From Paraburkholderia sp. FT54 (lineage in GTDB: Bacteria; Pseudomonadota; Gammaproteobacteria; Burkholderiales; Burkholderiaceae): a stretch of DNA of 64,000 nucleotides. Shown piece by piece: positions 52,872 to 63,084 of the stretch; positions within the stretch are counted from its first letter, which is position 1; the number at the start of each line of letters is the position of its first letter. Location of the stretch: the NCBI RefSeq assembly GCF_031585635.1, contig NZ_CP134196.1, positions 1,178,001 through 1,242,000 on the forward strand, read 5' to 3'. The notes beneath the pieces are model-generated. The model ran no database searches. It was not told the DNA's origin and saw nothing but the letters and a program-made list of their open reading frames with translations. The translations under genes and the position numbers were made by a program.

Positions 52872-53585
52872 ATGAGACTGTCTTTTGCAGAGAAGCTCAC
52901 CATGACCGCATTCGTCGCAATGGGGGCCGTGCAGAGTGGGGATGCGCAGACATTGCCGGACAGTGGGCCGGGCGCTGCCGTAGTCGCCCAACCGGGCATG
53001 GCGACGGCACTGTCCGTCACGACGCAAGAACAGCAGGGGCACGGGATGCTGACAGCCGACGAAGCGAAGCAATCCGCCGCTGGCAACGTCGCCGAGTTGC
53101 AGCAGATGATCCGAGGTTCGGACCTGAGTGAGCTGCGCACGACGTCCAACGGCAACTACCGCGCGAGCCTGCTGTTTTACGGCAAGGAAATGACCTACTA
53201 CGTCGCGCTGTTCCAGCAAAAGAATTTCTGGCGCGTCATCAAGACGCAGGATGCAACGCGTGCCAACATGATCTACAGGGATTTTGTGCGCCAGACGTTG
53301 CAGCTATCCGACGTCGAGATTCGCCGCACGCGGCTCGAGGCGCAGAAGGCGTTCACCGAGCGGATGATTGCGCTGTCGCAGGGTCGTGCGAACCGCCTCC
53401 AGGCCGACCTCGATGTAGCGAGTCAGCAGCAGACAATCGTCGCCGGGCAGCAGCAGAAGACGCGTGCCGAAGCCACTGCGCTCGCGCAGCAGAAGGCCGC
53501 CGCCCAGGACCAGTTGCGGGCCTCCCAGCGGCAGGTACGCGAACTCCAGAGCCAGCTGGAAAGCGGCCTGGCTCGCTCACATTAG
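52872..53585 (+). CDS. DUF2968 domain-containing protein
   Basis: 237 residues. A weak signal peptide ('LTMTAFVAMGAVQSGDAQ') precedes the DUF2968 core 'LRTTSNGNYRASLLFYGKEM' and 'YYVALFQQKNFWRVIKTQ', and a long Gln/Ala-rich coiled coil follows ('ADLDVASQQQTIVAGQQQKT'). The family is nearly restricted to Burkholderiales; its role is unknown. Confidence 0.85.
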   Translation: MRLSFAEKLTMTAFVAMGAVQSGDAQTLPDSGPGAAVVAQPGMATALSVTTQEQQGHGMLTADEAKQSAAGNVAELQQMIRGSDLSELRTTSNGNYRASLLFYGKEMTYYVALFQQKNFWRVIKTQDATRANMIYRDFVRQTLQLSDVEIRRTRLEAQKAFTERMIALSQGRANRLQADLDVASQQQTIVAGQQQKTRAEATALAQQKAAAQDQLRASQRQVRELQSQLESGLARSH

Positions 53586-53887
53586 TTTTTCAGCGTCTCA
53601 CTGCACGAGCGCGAGCGCGTCCGGTTCGCCGCTCGGAGCAATGTTCGTTCACCGAGGCCTCGCGCGACAGTCGCGCTGCGGCAGGCCGCGAATCTCGTTG
53701 TCAATGCTCCGCGCTGCGCGAGAGGGCACTTGGCTCTGCGCCACGACGAGGCCGCGGAACTGCTTCCACGACATAGGCAGCCTCGACGGCCGAGTTCAGC
53801 ACGAGGCGCGGCGGAATCTGATACGGATACCTTATTGAGCTGGCTGGCTCCCCGGCGGGCGGTCGGTGAACATAGGGTTTACCCCGA
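53586..53887. other. Intergenic, no supported gene
   Basis: No gene recognised. It leads into a promoter-like element at 53888-53915. Confidence 0.4.
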
Positions 53888-54085
53888 TAAAAATATTGAG
53901 ACGGGACGCCGTAATACTGCTGGATTTACACGGCGCGGGTCGAACATGGGAAGGCAAACGTTTGCTCAACTATTGTGGCTGCTAGTGCCCGTGAGACTTG
54001 TTGGTCCGATCGCGATCAAGGGCTTCGACGCATGGTTGTTGTGTCGGGTGCATCTGGTGAACAAGAGCGCTGGTGTCCGTTTGTG
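53888..54085 (+). pseudogene. Eroded promoter and N-terminus of a chemoreceptor paralogue
   Basis: From ATG 53946 the frame reads 'QTFAQLLWLLVPVRLVGPIA' and 'IKGFDAWLLCRVHL'. This aligns with 'LTFAQKLWLPLFLSVTCLTA' and 'ITAFDAWSLRQVRI' of the chemoreceptor at 54838, then stops at 54085. A TAAA-N16-GCCG sigma-28-like element (53888-53911) lies upstream in the same relative place as at 54778. It is a duplicated, decayed receptor start. Confidence 0.6.
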
Positions 54086-54156
54086 ATCGCGGGTTTTAAG
54101 GTGACCGCTACTGCTGGGTGCTGGCATCCCTACCAGCCCGCTAAGGAAAGAGCTAC

Positions 54157-54426
54157 ATGTTCGACGCCGAAATTGCTGCGACGCTCCTGAACCGGTGGCA
54201 CCGTAAGCGTGCGAACCCAGGAGACCCGCCACCGCTGGAACTCTTGCAGGAAGGCAAGCTGCATTTCAGGCATGAAGGCGGTGACGTCCACGCGGACGAT
54301 ATCGCCGCGGATCGGCGTCTTCGCGTTGAATGCCTGACGTTCGCCGACGGTTCCCGCGCCTTGCGCGTCACCGACGCGGGTGGACAAAGTGACTGGACGC
54401 GATGGACTGCTACCGAGCCGGTCTGA
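54157..54426 (+). CDS. Hypothetical protein, 89 residues
   Basis: Not recognised. 'EIAATLLNRWHRKRANPGDP' and 'ADRRLRVECLTFADGSRALR' look like a small soluble protein. AAGGAAAG precedes ATG 54157. It sits between the two chemoreceptor remnants. Confidence 0.55.
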   Translation: MFDAEIAATLLNRWHRKRANPGDPPPLELLQEGKLHFRHEGGDVHADDIAADRRLRVECLTFADGSRALRVTDAGGQSDWTRWTATEPV

Positions 54427-54640
54427 AGGCTCGAAATGAGCGCCCGTCTCGGAAGATGCGCCAGCCGTTGTGCACGCAATCTCCATGCGCGACGAACTGG
54501 CCGGCGTACCGGCTTGCGAGCCACGGTGGCAATATCGTTATCAACGAATTCCACGATGCCCTCTCCTCGTGAAAGCGGAGCTGGAAAGGCTCCTCAATAC
54601 TTCTGAGGCCGTAGATTCATGCGACTGCCCGCCCACATGC

Positions 54641-54672
54641 CGACGAAAAAGAGCCGACAGAATGTGTCGGCT
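54641..54672 (-). terminator. Rho-independent terminator on the minus strand
   Basis: AGCCGACA and TGTCGGCT form an eight-pair stem with a five-base loop; on the minus strand it is followed by CTTTTTC. No minus-strand gene to the right needs it, so it may belong to a lost gene. Confidence 0.6.
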
Positions 54673-54777
54673 GAAGGATTCTGGCTATTCCGAGGGCCGT
54701 GCCAGAATCTGAGAGGCGCACATTATTGCACTGCCTGATTCCTAAGGGACGGATGGCGGAAAAAGGGTTTACGCCAA

Positions 54778-54804
54778 TAAAATATGCAAAAGGCAGGCCG
54801 TAAT
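54778..54804 (+). promoter_or_regulatory. Sigma-28 (FliA)-type promoter
   Basis: TAAAATAT, 11 bases, then GCCGTAAT. This is close to the flagellar late-gene consensus TAAAGTTT-N11-GCCGATAA. It lies 34 bases before the GTG start of the chemoreceptor, as expected for FliA-driven receptors. Confidence 0.65.
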
Positions 54805-54837
54805 ACATGGTTAGTTCATCCATGCGAAAGATCGGAC

Positions 54838-55715
54838 GTGAAAAAGCTAACGTTTGCGCAGAAGCTGTGGCTACCCCTCTTCCTGAGCGTTACCTGTCTG
54901 ACGGCGATTACGGCATTCGACGCCTGGTCGTTGCGCCAGGTGCGTATCGAAGAGCGCGAGAGCGATCTGGCCAACAACGCCGACAACGTGGTCAGCCTTG
55001 CGCGCCAGTACTCGAACCTTGAGCAACATGCGGTGCTCACGCGCGACGCCGCGCAGAAGGCGGTCATGGAACGCATCAAGGGGATGCGTTTCGGCAAGGA
55101 TCGCTACTACACCATCATGACCGATGAGCCGAAGATGCTGATGCACCCGTTCAAACCCGAACTGATCGGACGGACGCCCGGCGATTTCAAGGGCGCCAAC
55201 GGCACGCTGCTCTACCAGGAGGCGGTCAACGTCACCAGGGCGAATGGCGCAGGTTTCATCCACTATGTCTGGCCGCGCCCCGGCGAGGACCGACTGGTGC
55301 CCAAGCTCACTCGTATCGCAAGCTTCAAACCATGGGGCTCGATTTTTCTCGATGGCGTCTATTTGGACGATATCGATACCGCATTTCACCATTCGTTGAT
55401 CAGGTCCGGCGCGATCCTCGCCGCTGTCGCACTGATGCTATCGGTCGTGATCGCCGCTCTGAATCGCGGATTGCAGCGCTCACCCGGCGGTGAGCCGGAC
55501 GATGCTGCAGAAGCTGCGCGGCGCGTCGCGAGCGGCGGCCTGAGCGTGCGGCGCTCGTCGAGCAGGCGGCCGCGGCTGCTCAATCACTCAGCGGGCAGGC
55601 ACACGGACTGGCACAGGTCGTCGCGGCATTTCGCCTGGAACCCGACGACCAAAAGCAACGAAGCTTTACTCACCACCCGGTATCGAGGGAGATAGCCGAT
55701 GTCGACATGGCCTAA
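54838..55715 (+). pseudogene. Methyl-accepting chemotaxis protein with signalling domain deleted
   Basis: From GTG 54838: membrane helix, a periplasmic Cache domain (about 30-185, 'GKDRYYTIMTDEPKMLMHPF', 'GAGFIHYVWPRPGED'), second helix (about 190-215) and the start of HAMP ('SPGGEPDDAAEAARRVA'). At about 55551 it jumps, in another frame, to the extreme C-terminal tail 'ALVEQAAAAAQSLSGQAHGL', 'AQVVAAFRL', ending at TAA 55713-55715. The methylation and hairpin regions (some 230 codons) are gone. The original frame runs on to 55695 without similarity. Confidence 0.8.
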
Positions 55716-55782
55716 TCGCACTCTGAGTTGGCTCTTCATCCTAACCTACGCACTGATGGTGGTATGGCTAAATTACCTGTAA
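55699..55782 (+). CDS. Possible 27-residue membrane protein
   Basis: ATG 55699 with GGGAG upstream opens 'MSTWPNRTLSWLFILTYALM' followed by VVWLNYL and TAA. One membrane helix. It overlaps the chemoreceptor tail in another frame. It may be a chance frame; the ribosome site and clean hydrophobic profile are the only support. Confidence 0.3.
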   Translation: MSTWPNRTLSWLFILTYALMVVWLNYL

Positions 55783-55953
55783 CGAATGTTGTGCCACGTG
55801 TGGCGTGTTGTGTCCAAGCGGATGCCTCAGCACCATGACGTCGCGAAGGGTGACGGAAGCGGCCACTGACCTATGCCGCATGAGCTGTCTTCTTCGGTCC
55901 ACGGCAGCCCGTGGGACATTCCGTGTTTCAGAGGGTCACGCAAGGAGGCGAAC

Positions 55954-56169
55954 GTGAATATGGTGAAGACCGAGATCGGACAACTTGAGAAGGCTGTGAA
56001 CGCGCTGGTTCATCGCCCCTGGCTCATCCGTCGCGAGTATTGGGCATTGCAGATCGAGTGTCTGCTTGGACGTTCCGCCCTGTCGTCACAGGATCGGCAG
56101 CGACTACGCGCGCTACTTGACCTGCTCGGCACCCCCGTCGCGGAATGTATTGCCTCAGCGCAGCAGTGA
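55954..56169 (+). CDS. Hypothetical protein, 71 residues
   Basis: Not recognised. Start at GTG 55954, five bases after AGGAGG; ATG 55960 is an alternative. 'HRPWLIRREYWALQIECLLG' and 'DRQRLRALLDLLGTPVAECI' suggest two amphipathic helices. Confidence 0.55.
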   Translation: MNMVKTEIGQLEKAVNALVHRPWLIRREYWALQIECLLGRSALSSQDRQRLRALLDLLGTPVAECIASAQQ

Positions 56170-56421
56170 CAAGCACCGTCAAGTCTTCGATGTACCAATC
56201 ATGATTGACGCGGCTAGCGTTCTTTAAAACCGATCGTCGACAAGGCAAGCGCATTGATTCTGTGGAACACGCTCGCCGCAGCCGCATCAATTTCGGCGGG
56301 TGTCAGGACTTGGCAATTCGCCGACAAGGTTTCGCGATGTCAGGCATCGTTGCGTCATCTGTTTGCACTGTCTGCGCGATCATTGACGGTGAACGCGCCT
56401 GCTGAGCTATCGGAAATCATT

Positions 56422-56631
56422 ATGTTTAACGAATCGAAGTGCGTATCGCTGATGTACGAACAGGGCCTGGACCAGTGGACGCGCGCCTGCTACCGCGAAG
56501 CCGTCGACGCGAAATTTATCCGCCCCACGTATTATCCCGACCCCGCGACCATACGGCGTCTTCGCGGCTATTTTGGCGCCGGCCTGTCGCCCATCGAAGC
56601 TGCCCAGGCATGTTTCGGACACAGGCACTGA
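56422..56631 (+). CDS. Hypothetical protein, 69 residues
   Basis: Not recognised. 'LDQWTRACYREAVDAKFIRP' and 'ATIRRLRGYFGAGLSPIEAA' look like a compact helical protein. The ribosome site is poor, so the start is uncertain. Confidence 0.5.
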   Translation: MFNESKCVSLMYEQGLDQWTRACYREAVDAKFIRPTYYPDPATIRRLRGYFGAGLSPIEAAQACFGHRH

Positions 56632-56903
56632 AGCAACCGGATGATTGGGTCATTGTCCGGTAGCAATACCTGCACGAAAGGCAGTAACGGACCTGAACAG
56701 TTCGGCGAATTCCTCACTCACGACAGTAGCCGCGCCCGTATGTGCGTCAACTCGACCGGCATCTCGCAAACACCGCTCCCGATGTCAAATTCACACCGCC
56801 CTGCTAACGGCTACCGCTCCAGCCATTCCTCGGCGGGTCGCATGACTTCGTCAAAAACGGGCTCCGCGATCGCGCCTCTGGCAGACCTGTCGAGCGCATC
56901 CTG

Positions 56904-57290
56904 ATGACGCACGCGCAACCAGACTGCGGCGACGGTTGCGTCGTGCCGCCACCAGAGGTCGTCACTGCCCTCAAAGACCTCTACATTGTCTCGAGCGCTC
57001 TCGCGCAGCGCGGCGCTTACGCTCAGGACATTCGCGATGCCCAATGGCGGACCATGGCTCAACGGGCTCAGGAGGCGAAGACAGCAATCGACCAGCACGG
57101 GGAGAATCTTGAAACGCGTGCGATGGTGCTGCTTCGACAGATGACAAGCATGTGCCAGGGTCTGGTTGATCGGCACGCGGCCCGTCAGGAGATTCCCTTC
57201 GCGGTCTGGCGCGAAGTGGGCAGACTTGGGCACGACGCCTATGAGTGGGTCAATCTGACCGCCCCTCGCCGGAGAGGGCCCGACGCATGA
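56904..57290 (+). CDS. Hypothetical protein, 128 residues
   Basis: Not recognised. Mostly helical ('QWRTMAQRAQEAKTAIDQHG', 'MVLLRQMTSMCQGLVDRH'). No signal peptide. The antisense frame is also open, but its translation is less protein-like. Confidence 0.5.
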   Translation: MTHAQPDCGDGCVVPPPEVVTALKDLYIVSSALAQRGAYAQDIRDAQWRTMAQRAQEAKTAIDQHGENLETRAMVLLRQMTSMCQGLVDRHAARQEIPFAVWREVGRLGHDAYEWVNLTAPRRRGPDA

Positions 57291-57562
57291 GTCAACTGCT
57301 AATCATGTGGGCGCACAGGGCCGGGCTCGAACCGGGTCGGCGCGCGCAACGCCTCGGACCGGTGTCGCCGCCACGTCCTGGCCGCCCCAACGTCCGGCGC
57401 GTTCTAGCGTCTCTGGGACGCCAACAACGCACCGATGGGGCCACGCGCCCAACATCCGAACAAAACCAGAACTGCGCACCGACACCGGTAAACAACAATC
57501 AGAAGGTCGTTGCAACCATTAAACCGTGGAGCTTTCATTGAACGGGGAAGGAATCAACATGT

Positions 57563-57871
57563 TTCACAGAGCGGACGCGCAACGACGTGCTGCTGCGCAT
57601 TGCCACGCTCGATGGCATTCAGCCAGCTGCATTACGCGAACTCGATGATGTGATGACCGAGTTGCTGTCTGGCAATGCCAATGTGAAACGCAAAGCGGTC
57701 GGAGGCGTTCGCGCGGCGGCGGAAATCCTCAACCACCTGTCAAACCAGCACGAAGAATCGGTAATCGAGAGCGTGCGCGGCTATGACGTCGATCTCGCGC
57801 AAAAGATCATCGACGAGATGTTCATGTTCGACAAACTGGTCGAGCTTGATGATCGCGCCAGCAGATTCTTT
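57563..57871 (+). pseudogene. fliG: Internal fragment of flagellar motor switch gene fliG
   Basis: 'RNDVLLRIATLDGIQPAALR', 'ELDDVMTELLSGN', 'GGVRAAAEILNHLSNQHEES' and 'LAQKIIDEMFMFDKLVELDD' match the middle domain of FliG. Similarity stops at both ends: the N-terminal (FliF-binding) and C-terminal (stator-binding) domains are missing. Confidence 0.88.
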
Positions 57872-57953
57872 TCCAATCTTTTGCATTTTTTCTCTGTTCT
57901 ATTGTGCAGGGACAGCCTTGGCGCCGCGCGCCACGGAAACTCGTCTTGCTTTC

Positions 57954-57969
57954 TTGAACGGTTAGTCAT
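57954..57969. promoter_or_regulatory. TetR operator before its own gene
   Basis: TTGAACGGTTAGTCAT matches the sequence at 58639-58654 at 15 of 16 positions. It lies 12 bases before the TetR start. Confidence 0.65.
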
Positions 57970-57981
57970 AATATCCGCTCT

Positions 57982-58620
57982 ATGAAGCAATCAGGCGATC
58001 CGAAACAATCCGCGAAGAAAGCAGGCGAGGTCTGTCTTCGGGGCCGGCCGCGCGAGTTCGACACAGATACAGTTCTGGCGAGCGCGAGCCAGGTGTTCTG
58101 GAACCACGGCTACCACGCCACCTCGATCGACGACCTGTGCAAGGCCACCGGCCTGTTGCGCGGCAGTCTCTACGGCGTGTTCGGCGACAAGCACGGCATC
58201 ATGCTGGCCGCGCTGGATCACTACGCGGAAGGTTCGGTGGCGCGGCTCGCGCAGCGGCTCAATGCGCCGGTGCCGCCGGAAGAGGCGCTGCGCAACGCGT
58301 TGCTGCATTACGCGCGGGTTGCCTGCGCGCTAACCGGCGAGCGCAGCTGCTTCATCACCAACACCACGCTGGAAATGCAGCCGGACGACGAGGAACTGCG
58401 CATGCGCGTCGCCGCGATTCAGCGCCGCATGGCCACGCTGCTGGCGGCATCGGTGATTCGCGGTCAGGCAAGCGGCGCGTTCAATTCCACCCTCGACGAA
58501 AAAGCCGTCGGCGATTTCCTCCTCTGCGTGATGCAAGGTCTGCGCGTGCTCGGGCGAGTCGCTCACAAGGAAGACGCGCTGACAGGAATCGTGGACGTCG
58601 CCATGCGCGCGCTCGTCTAA
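57982..58620 (+). CDS. TetR family transcriptional regulator
   Basis: 212 residues. The HTH is at about 25-75 ('TVLASASQVFWNHGYHATSI', 'LRGSLYGVFGDKHGIML'), with the C-terminal ligand domain following. It is cotranscribed with, and controls, the MFS gene 32 bases downstream; both have the same 16-base site at their starts. Confidence 0.94.
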   Translation: MKQSGDPKQSAKKAGEVCLRGRPREFDTDTVLASASQVFWNHGYHATSIDDLCKATGLLRGSLYGVFGDKHGIMLAALDHYAEGSVARLAQRLNAPVPPEEALRNALLHYARVACALTGERSCFITNTTLEMQPDDEELRMRVAAIQRRMATLLAASVIRGQASGAFNSTLDEKAVGDFLLCVMQGLRVLGRVAHKEDALTGIVDVAMRALV

Positions 58621-58638
58621 ATTTTTTTTGCCAAATTT

Positions 58639-58654
58639 TTGAACGGTCAGTCAT
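58639..58654. promoter_or_regulatory. TetR operator overlapping the MFS start codon
   Basis: TTGAACGGTCAGTCAT; the last two bases are the AT of the MFS start codon (58653). Bound repressor would also block translation initiation of any through-transcript or a local promoter. Confidence 0.65.
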
Positions 58655-60200
58655 GAATAGCGAAGCGATCAAGTCCGCTCCGGCGGCATTCGTTGGACCC
58701 GGCAAGGGCAACGCCGTCAGCGCGGTGACCTGTCCGGGCGCCGCGGCCGTGAGCGTGGCGGCGTCCTTCGATAAGGCTCAGCCGCGTTTCGAACGGCAGG
58801 GGCTGGCGCTGGCCGTGCTGTTCGTCGGCGCCTTCCTCGCGCCACTCGATTACTTCATCGTCAATCTCGCGCTGCCCTCGATTCACACCGGCCTGAACGC
58901 CAGCGACGCGCAATTGCAGCTCGTCGTCTCCGCCTATGCATCGGCGTATGCAGTGCTGCTGATTACGGGCGGGCGGCTCGGCGACCTGTTCGGCCGCCGC
59001 CGCATGTTCATGACGGGTATGGCGGCGTTCGTTGTCGCCTCGGCGCTGTGCGGCTTCGCGACCAGCGGGCACATGCTGGTGATCTCGCGGATCGTGCAGG
59101 GCATCGCCGCCGCCGTGATGGCGCCGCAAGTGCTCGCGACGATTCGCGCGGTCGTGCCGCTGCATCAGCAGACCAAGGTGATGAGCCTGTATGGCTTCGT
59201 GTTCGGCTTGTCGTCGATCGTCGGGCAGTTGGGCGGCGGCGCGCTGATCACCTATCACCCGTTCGGGCTCGACTGGCGCATCATCTTTCTGATCAACATT
59301 CCGATCGGCATTGCGGCGTTTATCGGCACCTGGAAGTTCGTGCCGGAGAATCAGCCGGCCACGCGCACCGGCATCGACGTGAAGGGCGTGGCGTTGCTCT
59401 CCGCCGTGCTGCTGCTGGTGATCTACCCGATGACGCACGGCCGCGAAGCCGGCTGGCCGGCATGGACCTTCGTGATGTTCGCGCTTGCCGTCCCGGCGTT
59501 CGCGCTCTTCGTGATGACCGAGCAACGCGTCGAGCGCGGCGGCGGCCATCCGCTGGTGGACCTGCAATTGTTCCGCAACCGGGCCTTCGCGCTGGGTCTC
59601 GTGCTCGCGTTCCTGTTCTACTGCAATAGCGCGTTTTTTCTGACCTACGGGATCTTCCTGCAAACCGGTTTGCACTGGACACCGCTCGCCTCGGGCATGG
59701 CGATCATGCCGTTCGCGATCGGTTTCGTGGTCGGGCCGCTAACCTCGCCGGCGGTGGTCAGGCGCATCGGCGGCCATGTGCTCACGCTTGGTTTTTCGAT
59801 GATGACGGTCGGCTTCACCGTCACGGGCTGGTCCGCCACCCAGTCGGCCACGCCGGATCTCCTGTTCTATTGCGGCCTCGTGTGCGCGGGCGTCGGTCAT
59901 GGCCTGCTGCTGCCGTCGATCATGCGCATCGTGTTGCTGGAGGTCGTGCCGGAGAAGGCCGGGCTTGCTTCGGGCGTGGTGTCGTCGACGCTGCAGATCG
60001 GCTCGGCGTTCGGCACGGCAGCCATCAGCGGCGCGTTCTTCGGCGCGATCGGCGGCCGCGCGGCACCGGGCGATTACGCGCACGCGTTCCAGGTCAGCCT
60101 CGCGATCAACGCGTTGCTGATGTTCGTGTGCATCGGGTTGAGCGTGCTGCTCGTGCACCACCAGCAACTCGTGTTGCGCCGCCCGGCGCGACCCATTTGA
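58653..60200 (+). CDS. MFS drug efflux transporter (DHA2/EmrB type)
   Basis: 515 residues with about 14 membrane helices. 'GRLGDLFGRRRMFMTG' after helix 2 is motif A and 'FGLSSIVGQLGGGALITYHP' is motif C of drug/proton antiporters; 'WRIIFLINIPIGIAAF' is typical of DHA2. The 45-residue cytoplasmic N-terminus is longer than usual. Expression should respond to the ligand of the adjacent TetR protein. Confidence 0.94.
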   Translation: MNSEAIKSAPAAFVGPGKGNAVSAVTCPGAAAVSVAASFDKAQPRFERQGLALAVLFVGAFLAPLDYFIVNLALPSIHTGLNASDAQLQLVVSAYASAYAVLLITGGRLGDLFGRRRMFMTGMAAFVVASALCGFATSGHMLVISRIVQGIAAAVMAPQVLATIRAVVPLHQQTKVMSLYGFVFGLSSIVGQLGGGALITYHPFGLDWRIIFLINIPIGIAAFIGTWKFVPENQPATRTGIDVKGVALLSAVLLLVIYPMTHGREAGWPAWTFVMFALAVPAFALFVMTEQRVERGGGHPLVDLQLFRNRAFALGLVLAFLFYCNSAFFLTYGIFLQTGLHWTPLASGMAIMPFAIGFVVGPLTSPAVVRRIGGHVLTLGFSMMTVGFTVTGWSATQSATPDLLFYCGLVCAGVGHGLLLPSIMRIVLLEVVPEKAGLASGVVSSTLQIGSAFGTAAISGAFFGAIGGRAAPGDYAHAFQVSLAINALLMFVCIGLSVLLVHHQQLVLRRPARPI

Positions 60201-60687
60201 AAATCCGGCGCCGGTAATCGTTTTCGGCAGAGGCCGCCGGGAAATTATTAGGCGTTTTTTTAAACAAGGCCGATTTAAAGCATGCCGCATTTACCGGTGA
60301 GTTGGTTATTCACAGGTAATTCCGGCGCGGCGGATCAGAATAAACCCTGAATACCTGACTGTCCAAGCATTAGATATGACGAAATGGCGCTCGAATTTTC
60401 TACTGGCGCTGCGGACATTCCGCAGTAAGTCTTGCGATCGTGCAGTGCGGCATGAACGGGCGGCCAGGCGGTGCATTGAAGGGTTTTCCCGGTTTTGCCC
60501 ATCGACAGCCGGAAGTGGAAGCCATTCCACTGCCGATGAAAACGGTATCAATAAAAAGCACTTGCAGCGATTAATTTCGATTGTTAATCTTGCCAAACCT
60601 TTTAGTGTTTTACTTCAGCAGGTCTAAAGTCGAAAAACCCGGCGCAATGACTTAAATACCGTTCAACGGTTCCGTAGGGGGATGAAT
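60201..60687. other. Intergenic, no supported gene
   Basis: AT-richer than its surroundings with no recognisable gene. It contains the promoter of the DUF2158 gene. Confidence 0.45.
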
Positions 60688-60960
60688 ATGCTGACCGCTA
60701 CCATTGACGCATTCCAGACACCGCCCACCACCCAATTCAATGTCGGCGACGTCGTCACATTGAAGGAAGGGGGCTCGCGCATGACAGTAACGTACGCAGG
60801 CCCGGTGGCGCTCAACCCCGGCGACTGGCTGATTTGCGAATGGTTCGACGAACACGGCGAATTGCGCCGCGAAATGTTTTCACCCGCGAGCGTGCGCGCC
60901 GAGCCGCGCTCGATTCCCGCCGGTTCCGTGCTGTGGAACCGCATGAGCCGCGCGGCCTGA
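60688..60960 (+). CDS. YodC-like DUF2158 family protein
   Basis: 90 residues from ATG 60688, which has GGGGGA six bases upstream; an ATG two codons earlier abuts that site. 'FNVGDVVTLKEGGSRMTVTY' and 'LICEWFDEHGELRREMFSPA' match DUF2158, small SH3-like proteins of unknown role. A terminator follows. Confidence 0.88.
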   Translation: MLTATIDAFQTPPTTQFNVGDVVTLKEGGSRMTVTYAGPVALNPGDWLICEWFDEHGELRREMFSPASVRAEPRSIPAGSVLWNRMSRAA

Positions 60961-60971
60961 ACTGCCCGCAC

Positions 60972-61005
60972 GGTCGGCCGGTGCTTCGGCCGACCAGCCC
61001 GTTTT
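60972..61005 (+). terminator. Rho-independent terminator after DUF2158
   Basis: GGTCGGCCG and CGGCCGACC form a nine-pair stem around GTGCTT, followed after six bases by TTTT. Confidence 0.65.
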
Positions 61006-61030
61006 CTGCCTGACCCACGCCACGTCTGAG

Positions 61031-61342
61031 TTACTTTTCCGAGCGATCCCGCGCGCTTGTGCGTCGCTGCACGCGCACCAGCAGCGCGGACGAAAACGCT
61101 CGCATCCTCACGAGCTTGCGCGTCTCCACGACCTCGCCCGCGATGTTCTTCGGCGGGTTCGGCTGCAACGCCCAATAGAGCGCAAGCAGCCAGCCGAATA
61201 CGGTCCAGCCGAGGCATGCATTGAAGAGCGCCAGCGTCAGCACGTCATGACGCTTGCGCCGGTCCGCCACCAGCGCCGGCAGAAAATACAGCGCCAGCGC
61301 CAGCACCGCGGCGATGGCTTGCACGACGACATTGCTCCCCAT
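61031..61342 (-). CDS. Superinfection immunity-like membrane protein
   Basis: 103 residues from ATG 61342. Two membrane helices ('VVVQAIAAVLALALYFLPAL' and 'LFNACLGWTVFGWLLALYWA') with the N-C-x-G-W-T-x-x-G-W pattern of the T4 Imm-like family. Chromosomal members are common and need not act against phage. A basic tail of about 30 residues follows. Confidence 0.85.
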   Translation of the reverse strand: MGSNVVVQAIAAVLALALYFLPALVADRRKRHDVLTLALFNACLGWTVFGWLLALYWALQPNPPKNIAGEVVETRKLVRMRAFSSALLVRVQRRTSARDRSEK

Positions 61343-61567
61343 GAAGCGGCTCCCGATACTCAACCTATGCGGCGATTGTCGCGCGATTGTTTTGTTTGCG
61401 TAAGCTCGCCGCAAAGGCGCTGAGCCGCTCGACATGGCTGGAATGAGCGGCGCCGGAAGAGATTCAGCAAGCCCGACGCACGGCGAGGGGTTCAGAGGGG
61501 TTCAGCCAATCCCGCATCAGGACTATCATGACCGTTTTGACTGAACAGATCCCCACGGACCGCCATC

Positions 61568-63028
<1,461 letters not shown>

Positions 63029-63084
63029 GCATTCTCTTCGACTGTCGTTTGCCTTGAACCCGTCAACGTCCGCCGACTTTGTGA

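Noticed and set aside
61486..61506. Tandem GGGGTTCAGA repeat
   Set aside because: Two copies of ten bases only; too short to call a repeat element.
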